From NCBI GenBank assembly GCA_017939855.1, contig JAGAZW010000021.1, positions 1 through 8,514 on the forward strand: 8,514 nt of DNA, written 5' to 3'. Below the pieces are notes generated by a model. That model was not told the DNA's origin. It made no database searches and was given only the letters and a program-made list of their open reading frames with translations. This stretch comes from Clostridia bacterium (lineage in GTDB: Bacteria > Bacillota > Clostridia > Oscillospirales > Acutalibacteraceae). Of this stretch, positions 1 to 4,579 are shown in pieces. The translations under genes were made by a program, and so were the position numbers. Every line of letters starts with the position of its first letter. The first letter of the stretch is position 1.

Positions 1-1
1 A

Positions 2-130
2 TTCGAAAGCGTTAACGCTTTCATTGATGAATTAAAGAAATATATTCATTACTACAACAATGAAAGAATTTCCTTAAAACTAAAAGGAATGAGTCCGGTG
101 CAATACCGAACTCATTCACTAACAATTTAA
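2..130 (+). CDS. IS3-family transposase OrfB, C-terminal fragment (integrase core end)
   Basis: The reading frame is open from the window edge and gives 42 residues before TAA. It contains the IS3/IS150 OrfB signature YYNNERISLKLKGMSPVQYR, which covers the end of the rve integrase core: the Y-N-x-x-R segment after the catalytic Glu helix, then the M/L-S-P-x-x-Y-R motif shared by nearly all family members. The catalytic DDE residues lie upstream, outside the window. OrfB, normally made as an OrfAB fusion by programmed frameshifting, cuts and joins the IS ends. Whether the element is intact cannot be judged here; this tail carries no stop or frameshift. Confidence 0.85.
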   Translation, partial: FESVNAFIDELKKYIHYYNNERISLKLKGMSPVQYRTHSLTI

Positions 131-140
131 TATTTAATTT

Positions 141-165
141 TGTCTAAACTTTGGGGTTCACTTCA
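141..165 (+). repeat. Right terminal inverted repeat of the IS
   Basis: Read inward from the outer end, the sequence is TGAAGTGAACCCC followed by AAAGTTTAGACA. This matches the usual shape of IS3/IS150-group ends: a TG(A) tip, a C-rich block, then TTAGACA. It starts 10 bp after the transposase stop, the normal spacing. The partner left-end repeat is outside the window, so the pair could not be aligned. Confidence 0.7.
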
Positions 166-171
166 AAATTC

Positions 172-1314
172 TCAGCTTTCTTTTTTTGTGTATGCAGAAT
201 AAATATTTATATGATCGTAAAAGGCGGGCCATTTAGAGTCTGCGTTTAAGGTTATGCAAATAAATTCGTTGCCGCTTGAGTCTTTTGCGAATGTGGCAAG
301 GCAGAAGCCCGCTTCACTTACAAAGCCTGTTTTACCGCCCAAAACATCAGCTCCTTCAGATTCGGTACCCTTCATATTAAGGAAGAGGTCACTGTGAAGA
401 GTGAGACCTCCGGGATGCTGAGAGGTGTCAGAGGAAACATATTTCTGGGTTGTTAAAATTTCTCTGCATTTATCGTTTTTAAGAGCCTGACTGAAAATCA
501 CAGCCAAATCTTCTGCAGTGGTATAGTGATTAGAATCGTAAAGACCCGTACAGTTTGCAAAATTGGTGTTCTTAAGACCTAATTGCTTTGCTTTGTCATT
601 CATAAGCTTGACAAATTCTTCCTCGCTGCCGCTTATCATTACGCCGAGTCCTACTGCCGCTTCGCCGCCTGAGGGAAGTATGGTACCGTAAAGCAGGTCG
701 TCGACAGTTAAAACCTCGCCGGAGGAATACCCCGCCATACTGGCTTCACCGTATATGGGATTAATTATTTTATAGGACATCGTAAAGGTTTGTTCATAGT
801 CGGTGATGTTTTCTACAGCGACCAAAAGGGTCATAATTTTAGTAAGGGACGCAGGAGAAAGCCTTTTTGACTCATTTTTTGAAGAAAGTACAGTTTTGTT
901 TTTAAGATTAACTATAATTCCGCTTTCGCTTTCAATTCCGCTTAAGGTACCGTCACCCTTGTAGAGATTTTTAACCTTTGACATATTGTCGGTATCTTTT
1001 GTCGCTTTAGCATAAAGTGTCGCTTTTTCCTTTTTATCGGCAGTCGTTTTCTTAGGTGTTGCGGTCTTCTCGCCCTTAGAAACACTGATAATAAGGGAAA
1101 CAAGTCCCACAACAACTGCTAAACAAAGTATTGCCACACCCGCACGTATAAGCCTTGCTTTCAAAATCAGCTTTTGACGGCGTTTTCTCTTAAAGTCTTC
1201 AGCTGACAAATTTTCGTTTTTTTGTTCTCGTTCTTCCATTCGAGCCTTAATTTCTACCTCTTTTTCAAGCTGTGCGAAATATTCGCCGTAATCCTTTGAA
1301 TAGAAACTGCCCAT
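172..1314 (-). CDS. Membrane-anchored D-alanyl-D-alanine carboxypeptidase (peptidase S11, DacA/DacF-like)
   Basis: This is a serine-type penicillin-binding protein that trims the terminal D-Ala from peptidoglycan stem peptides outside the membrane. With the ATG at 1314 it has 380 residues. Residues 1-50 are a highly charged, cytoplasm-like tail ending in a KRKRRQK cluster. Residues about 55-78 are a single membrane segment, then a Lys/Thr-rich linker, then the S11 domain (about 128-365). Catalytic motif 1 is SLTK (Ser156, Lys159) and motif 3 is KTG (328-330). Motif 2, normally SxN, reads S215-G-G217, so the Asn is missing. No C-terminal PBP5-like domain or amphipathic anchor follows; the N-terminal helix anchors it as a type II protein. 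A GTG at 1326 could also start the frame but lies in the Shine-Dalgarno region. It is the last gene of a run with lemA and the TPM gene, 21 nt after the latter. An IS end sits 6 bp past its stop. Confidence 0.9.
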   Translation of the reverse strand: MGSFYSKDYGEYFAQLEKEVEIKARMEEREQKNENLSAEDFKRKRRQKLILKARLIRAGVAILCLAVVVGLVSLIISVSKGEKTATPKKTTADKKEKATLYAKATKDTDNMSKVKNLYKGDGTLSGIESESGIIVNLKNKTVLSSKNESKRLSPASLTKIMTLLVAVENITDYEQTFTMSYKIINPIYGEASMAGYSSGEVLTVDDLLYGTILPSGGEAAVGLGVMISGSEEEFVKLMNDKAKQLGLKNTNFANCTGLYDSNHYTTAEDLAVIFSQALKNDKCREILTTQKYVSSDTSQHPGGLTLHSDLFLNMKGTESEGADVLGGKTGFVSEAGFCLATFAKDSSGNEFICITLNADSKWPAFYDHINIYSAYTKKES

Positions 1315-1319
1315 TATAT

Positions 1320-1324
1320 TCACC
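1320..1324 (-). promoter_or_regulatory. Ribosome binding site that decides the carboxypeptidase start
   Basis: GGTGA on the minus strand lies 5 nt before the ATG at 1314-1312. The alternative in-frame GTG codons at 1326 and 1323 overlap this site and have no comparable purine-rich site upstream, so the ATG (380 aa) is preferred over the 384-aa reading. Confidence 0.6.
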
Positions 1325-1335
1325 ACACTCTGTTT

Positions 1336-2127
1336 TTAAAATCTGCGTCCGGCGCCGCCGCCGCCAAAGGAACCTCCGCCAAAGGAGCCTCCCGAAAATC
1401 CGCCTGAGCTGCCAAAACCGCCGCCACGAAATCCTCCGCCACCGAAGGGGCCGCCAAAGAAAAAGATTCCTCTTCCTCTGAAAACCAAAACATAAACAAT
1501 AACGACGGCAATAAGAATTATCCAGGAAATAACGATTTTCCAAGGAGAAACGGATGAGGTGACGCTGTTATCGCTCAGCTGGTCTGCAGGGACATAGCCC
1601 TCCTCGACCTCAATACCGTATTCGATAAACACTTCGTTTATAAGCGCTTTATAAAGCTCGGTTATACCCTTTGAAAAATTATCGTCGCTAAGATGGGGGA
1701 TTGCATAATTATCCTCAAGCCGCCCTACCTTACTATCTGGTAAAGCGCCCTCAAGACCATAGCCTACGGCAACATAAAGCTGTCTGTCTTCGACGCTTAA
1801 AAGCACAACAATTCCGTTATCATCTTTGGTACCGACACCCCACTGTCTTCCTATATTAAGGGCGTAGTCGGCAGGTTCTTCGCCGTTTGTAGTATCGACG
1901 GTGATAACTGTAATTTGTGCAGTAGTCTTATCCTCAAGGTCTTTTCCCCGATTAAGCATTTCTCTCTCGTCTTCAGCCGATAAAACGTCTGCAAAATCGT
2001 TTACATATTTTTCTTTTGTGGGGGAAGGGTATCCTTCCTCATTTTCACAGCCGCAAAAGAACAAAGAAAAACATAAAACTACTGCGGCAAGTAAGACCGC
2101 AGTAATTCTTTTTTTAAAATTTTGCAT
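1336..2127 (-). CDS. TPM-domain (YgcG/Psb32-like) lipoprotein with glycine-rich C-terminal tail
   Basis: The protein has 263 residues. The N-terminus is a signal peptide (KKR, then a hydrophobic stretch to residue 24) ending in a plausible lipobox FCGC with lipidated Cys27, so the mature protein is probably an anchored lipoprotein. A TPM domain covers about residues 40-170, with the family landmarks VNDFADVLS (42-50), DDNGIVVLLS (102-111) and GYGLEGALPD (122-131). A membrane segment follows (about 197-216), then a Gly/Phe/Ser-rich tail (224-263) ending in RRF, typical of YgcG-type members. The biochemical role of bacterial TPM proteins is poorly defined; the old phosphatase label comes from a plant homologue and should not be transferred. 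The start codon overlaps the lemA stop as TGATG with no good own Shine-Dalgarno, which suggests translational coupling. LemA and TPM genes are frequent neighbours in bacteria. Confidence 0.88.
   Translation of the reverse strand: MQNFKKRITAVLLAAVVLCFSLFFCGCENEEGYPSPTKEKYVNDFADVLSAEDEREMLNRGKDLEDKTTAQITVITVDTTNGEEPADYALNIGRQWGVGTKDDNGIVVLLSVEDRQLYVAVGYGLEGALPDSKVGRLEDNYAIPHLSDDNFSKGITELYKALINEVFIEYGIEVEEGYVPADQLSDNSVTSSVSPWKIVISWIILIAVVIVYVLVFRGRGIFFFGGPFGGGGFRGGGFGSSGGFSGGSFGGGSFGGGGAGRRF
1361..1390 (-). repeat. Two 15-bp tandem units in the glycine-rich tail
   Basis: Positions 1361-1375 and 1376-1390 are tandem copies differing at one base (ccgccaaaggaacct and ccgccaaaggagcct on the + strand). 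Each encodes a Gly-Gly-Ser-Phe-Gly unit. They sit within a longer GGN-rich, low-complexity stretch (about 1345-1465) encoding the tail of the TPM protein. Such units can expand or contract by slippage while staying in frame. Confidence 0.75.
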
Positions 2128-2711
2128 CAGTCAAAGGAAACTTCGGGTGCCTCAGTAGCCGATGGGTCGGCTTCAAAATATTCTTCCGCTTCAAAGCCGA
2201 ACATACCTGCTATGATGTTGCTGGGGAATCTTTTTACCTTTGAATTGTATTCTTTAACAGCGGTGTTATAGTCTCTTCTTGCTACGGCTATACGATTTTC
2301 ACTGCCTGCAAGTTCATCCTGCAACTGAATATAAAGCTTATCCGATTTAAGCTCGGGATAGCTTTCTGTTATTGCGTTTACCCATACGTCAATAGCACCT
2401 TCAAGCTGTGTCGCTGCGGCAGCCTGTTGTTCAACAGAGGTTGCGTTTTTAACCGCTGCACGAGCTTCGGTTACTGCGGTAAAGGTTTCCTGCTCGTAGT
2501 CCGAATAGCCCTTTGCGGTCTCAACGAAATTCGGTATAAGGTCAGCACGGCGCTGAAGCTGAACCGAAATCTGAGAGCGCCTTTCCTCAATTGTCTCTTG
2601 CTTTGACACAAGTCCGTTATATCCTGCAAATGATGCAATGAGAATAATGAGAACTATTGCAACAACTGCAACAATAATAATGTTACTTTTCTTTTTGAAA
2701 AATTCTGACAT
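2127..2711 (-). CDS. lemA: LemA family membrane protein
   Basis: The protein has 194 residues, the usual LemA length. A short basic N-terminus (FFKKK) precedes one membrane helix (about 10-30), then a mostly helical soluble domain. Family signatures are clear: YNxLV right after the helix (31-35), VQLQRRADLIPN (50-61), the ESYPELKSD block (116-124) with LQDELAGSENRIAVARRDYN (130-149), and YNSKVKRFPSNIIAGMFGF (155-173). LemA proteins are widespread and of unresolved function; a membrane or envelope role is commonly inferred. The start is supported by GGAGGT at 2720-2725, 8 nt before the ATG. The stop overlaps the start of the TPM gene by 1 nt, which fits a coupled LemA-TPM unit. The gene lies 72 bp downstream of the aminotransferase on the same strand. 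Confidence 0.95.
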   Translation of the reverse strand: MSEFFKKKSNIIIVAVVAIVLIILIASFAGYNGLVSKQETIEERRSQISVQLQRRADLIPNFVETAKGYSDYEQETFTAVTEARAAVKNATSVEQQAAAATQLEGAIDVWVNAITESYPELKSDKLYIQLQDELAGSENRIAVARRDYNTAVKEYNSKVKRFPSNIIAGMFGFEAEEYFEADPSATEAPEVSFD

Positions 2712-2733
2712 AAGTATTTACCTCCAAATAATT

Positions 2734-2755
2734 AGTATACTATCAGTGTAACTGA
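2734..2755 (-). promoter_or_regulatory. Candidate lemA promoter -10 with adjacent dyad
   Basis: On the minus strand, TATACT (2734-2739) matches the -10 consensus at 5 of 6 positions and lies just upstream of the lemA ribosome site. No convincing -35 box is found at 16-18 bp. Directly upstream of the -10 is a 13-bp perfect dyad, TCAGT-3-ACTGA (2743-2755), in what would be the spacer, so an operator is possible. The cluster could equally be read through from the aminotransferase gene, because no clear terminator separates them. Confidence 0.3.
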
Positions 2756-2783
2756 AAATTATGAACGAATCTACAAAAAAGCG

Positions 2784-3959
2784 TTATTTTTTGAGATTTT
2801 CAACAAATTCGCCGATTCTTTTCAGGGCTTCTAAAATATGCTCTGCTGAGTAGCAGTAGGATACCCTTATAAAGCCTTCTCCACCCTTGCCAAAGGCGGT
2901 ACCGGGGACAACAGCAACCGCCTTTTCTTTAAGGAGCCTTTCGCAAAACTCGTCGCTTGAAAGTCCGGTGGATTCTATTGACGGAAAGGCATAAAACGCA
3001 CCAAACGGCTCTCGACAGCTCAGTCCTATTCGGTTAAATCCCGACACCATCAATCTGCGACGGCGGTTATATTCAAGCTGCATTTCTTTGACTACCTCGT
3101 CACAGGAACGAAGTGCCTCTATAGCGGCATACTGACTTGTTGTTGGAGCGCACATAATTGCAAACTGATGGATTTTGGTTATCTGTTGCATAATTTCCTT
3201 AGGTCCGCAGGCAAAGCCCAGTCGCCAACCGGTCATAGAAAATGATTTTGAAAAACCGTTGACAGTAATGGTTCTTTCCTTCATACCGTCAAGACTCGCA
3301 ATAGAAACGTGCGGCTTTTTTGTGAAGGTAAGCTCGGAATAAATTTCGTCTGAGATAACAATAATATTTTTATCCCTCAGAACCTCGGCTATTTCCTCCA
3401 AATCTTCCCTTTCCATAACAGCACCTGTAGGGTTACAGGGGAAAGGCAGGATAAGAACCTTGGTTTTATCGGAGATTGCCGATAGAAGTTGTTTTTTTGT
3501 TAGCTTGAAATTGTCCTGAGCTTTTGTTTCTATAATAACGGGGATTCCGCCTGAAAGAGCAGTAATCGGTTCGTAGCAAACATAGCTCGGTTGCGGAATA
3601 ATGACCTCGTCACCCTTAGTTACAAGCGCACGGATAGCGGCATCAATTGCTTCACTTCCGCCTACTGTTACAAGAATTTCAGATTTCGGGTCGTATTTTG
3701 TATTATATTTTCTGTCCAAATATTTAGAAATTTCTTCTCTTAAGGCTTCAAGACCGCTGTTTGAGGTGTATTTAGTCTTTGAGCGTTCGAGAGAGCTTAT
3801 ACCGGCTGCACGAATTTGCCAAGGTGTCGGGAAATCGGGTTCGCCCACGCCTAAGGATATGACGTCATCCATAGTTGCTGCAATATCAAAAAACTTTCTA
3901 ATTCCCGAGGGCTTAATCTCGCAAACATCCGGATTAAGTACTAAAGAATAGTCTATCAT
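2784..3959 (-). CDS. PLP-dependent aminotransferase, class I/II fold (alanine/aspartate type)
   Basis: The enzyme has 391 residues, the normal length for fold-type I aminotransferases, and transfers amino groups between an amino acid and a 2-oxo acid in the cytoplasm. Visible landmarks are SLGVGEPDFPTP (35-46), the GGSEAID turn that binds the PLP phosphate (100-106), CNPTGA with Asn176, SDEIYSEL with Asp204 and Tyr207, the Schiff-base Lys238 in NGFSKSFSMTGWRLGF, Arg246, and the substrate-carboxylate Arg365 in FIRVSY. The N-terminal SGIRKFFDIA and YTSNSGL segments place it with the Firmicute subgroup that sits beside Lrp regulators, such as B. subtilis yugH (alaT). Substrate specificity is not readable from sequence alone: alanine, aspartate or aromatic substrates are possible. 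The start overlaps the regulator's stop as ATGA, with AGGGGTGA (3969-3976) 9 nt upstream, so the pair is co-transcribed and probably coupled. Confidence 0.93.
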   Translation of the reverse strand: MIDYSLVLNPDVCEIKPSGIRKFFDIAATMDDVISLGVGEPDFPTPWQIRAAGISSLERSKTKYTSNSGLEALREEISKYLDRKYNTKYDPKSEILVTVGGSEAIDAAIRALVTKGDEVIIPQPSYVCYEPITALSGGIPVIIETKAQDNFKLTKKQLLSAISDKTKVLILPFPCNPTGAVMEREDLEEIAEVLRDKNIIVISDEIYSELTFTKKPHVSIASLDGMKERTITVNGFSKSFSMTGWRLGFACGPKEIMQQITKIHQFAIMCAPTTSQYAAIEALRSCDEVVKEMQLEYNRRRRLMVSGFNRIGLSCREPFGAFYAFPSIESTGLSSDEFCERLLKEKAVAVVPGTAFGKGGEGFIRVSYCYSAEHILEALKRIGEFVENLKK

Positions 3960-4438
3960 AAGAGGAAATCACCCCTGTCGTCACGGTCGGAATCGTAGAG
4001 CTTGACGTCCATTTCCTTATATCTACGCATAACAAAGTTGGTAGTAGTAGCGGTTATGGAATCAATAGGAGCGAGTTCACGTGCTACAAATTTTGCCACG
4101 TCTTGTAGGGATTTTGCTTTTACTACAACATGCAGGTCATAGTCTCCCGATACAAGATAAACCGTTTCAACCTCGCTATAGGCGGCTATCTTTTCGGCAA
4201 CATCCTCAAATCCGAGCCCGGCTTTTGGCACAACATTAAGCTCGATTATCGCAGACACGTCCGGATTTTCCACCCTTTCCCAGTCTATAACGGTTTTATA
4301 TCCTTTAATAACTCCCTGTTTTTCAAGGTCTTTCATCATATCATTAACGGTTTTTTCGTCGGTTGCTAACATATCCGCAAGTTGAGAAGCGGTATAACGG
4401 GCATTTCTGCTGAGTAGTTTTAAAAGTTCAGATTTCAT
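3956..4438 (-). CDS. Lrp/AsnC family transcriptional regulator
   Basis: The protein has 160 residues. An N-terminal winged helix-turn-helix spans about 3-50: SELLKLLSRNARYTASQLADML, then the recognition region around DEKTVNDMMKDLEKQGVIKGY. The C-terminal RAM/Lrp ligand-binding domain spans about 62-145 and includes the family motif SGDYDLHVVV (97-106), where effector amino acids bind at dimer interfaces. A short acidic tail follows (DSDRDDRGD). It is a DNA-binding dimer or higher oligomer whose activity usually responds to an amino acid. The start has AGGAGG (4449-4454), 10 nt before the ATG, and a strong promoter upstream. The 4-nt overlap with the aminotransferase suggests it controls that gene and itself. 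The closest arrangement I know is B. subtilis yugG-yugH (alaR-alaT); whether alanine is the effector here is inference. Confidence 0.93.
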   Translation of the reverse strand: MKSELLKLLSRNARYTASQLADMLATDEKTVNDMMKDLEKQGVIKGYKTVIDWERVENPDVSAIIELNVVPKAGLGFEDVAEKIAAYSEVETVYLVSGDYDLHVVVKAKSLQDVAKFVARELAPIDSITATTTNFVMRRYKEMDVKLYDSDRDDRGDFLL

Positions 4439-4473
4439 AAGTAATATGCCTCCTATTTTAATCTATTATATAT

Positions 4474-4502
4474 ATTTTATAAAAAAACATATATTTTGTC
4501 AA
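4474..4502 (-). promoter_or_regulatory. Sigma-A-type promoter of the Lrp-aminotransferase operon
   Basis: On the minus strand a perfect TTGACA (4497-4502) is separated by 17 bp from TAAAAT (4474-4479), which matches the -10 consensus at 5 of 6 positions. The -10 ends 35 nt upstream of the regulator's ATG, leaving room for a short leader with the AGGAGG site. The spacer and leader are very AT-rich. Confidence 0.75.
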
Positions 4503-4519
4503 CTTTTAATATTTGTTGA
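4499..4519. promoter_or_regulatory. Dyad across both -35 boxes, candidate operator
   Basis: TCAAC (4499-4503) and GTTGA (4515-4519) form a perfect 5-bp inverted repeat around an 11-bp all-A/T centre. The dyad arms fall inside the -35 boxes of the two divergent promoters. An AT-rich centre flanked by symmetric arms suits Lrp-family binding, so autoregulation by the adjacent Lrp-like protein is plausible. Much of the symmetry, however, comes from the shared TTGA of two -35 boxes facing away from each other. Confidence 0.3.
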
Positions 4520-4544
4520 AAAAACTGAGCAGATATGTTAAAAT
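4516..4544 (+). promoter_or_regulatory. Sigma-A-type promoter of mnmE-mnmG-rsmG
   Basis: TTGAAA (4516-4521) lies 17 bp before TAAAAT (4539-4544), and a TG one base before the -10 (4536-4537) makes it an extended -10 promoter. The -10 ends 35 nt upstream of the mnmE ATG. Its -35 faces away from the regulator's -35 with only 13 bp between the two hexamers, so both polymerases share this small region. Confidence 0.7.
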
Positions 4545-4579
4545 TAAATGCTAATGCTTTTATTAAAGGGGGCTAATAT

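Larger units (their letters stand above)
1..165 (+). mobile_element. Right end of an IS3-family insertion sequence (partial)
   Basis: The segment combines the C-terminal end of an IS3-type DDE transposase (stop at 128-130) with a terminal inverted repeat ending in CA at 165, which is the usual arrangement at the right end of an IS3-family element. The left part, including OrfA and most of OrfB, lies outside the window. The element ends 6 bp past the stop codon of the minus-strand carboxypeptidase gene, so it converges on that gene. The 3-4 bp target duplication cannot be checked because the left end is not present; the bases just outside the element are aaat (166-169). The subgroup is most likely IS150-like, judged from the protein tail and the repeat; this is less certain. 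Confidence 0.8.

Noticed and set aside
172..200. Truncation of the carboxypeptidase by the IS
   Set aside because: The stop lies before the IS end, and the protein already contains all catalytic motifs and an ending (YDHINIYSAY) of the type seen in complete homologues. A change in the last few residues cannot be fully excluded.
1265..1543. Arg/Trp-rich open frames over the glycine-rich tail
   Set aside because: They come from reading GGN repeats in other frames; the real coding frame is the TPM protein, and the frames have no ribosome site or domain.
2768..2800. Possible terminator after the aminotransferase (A-run, short loop, T-run)
   Set aside because: The stem would be only A-T pairs (AAAAAA/TTTTTT) with no GC core, too weak for a standard intrinsic terminator.
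4439..4579. Riboswitch or small RNA in the divergent intergenic region
   Set aside because: The 141 bp are AT-rich and nearly fully explained by two promoters and ribosome sites; no structured GC-containing stems or terminator were seen.
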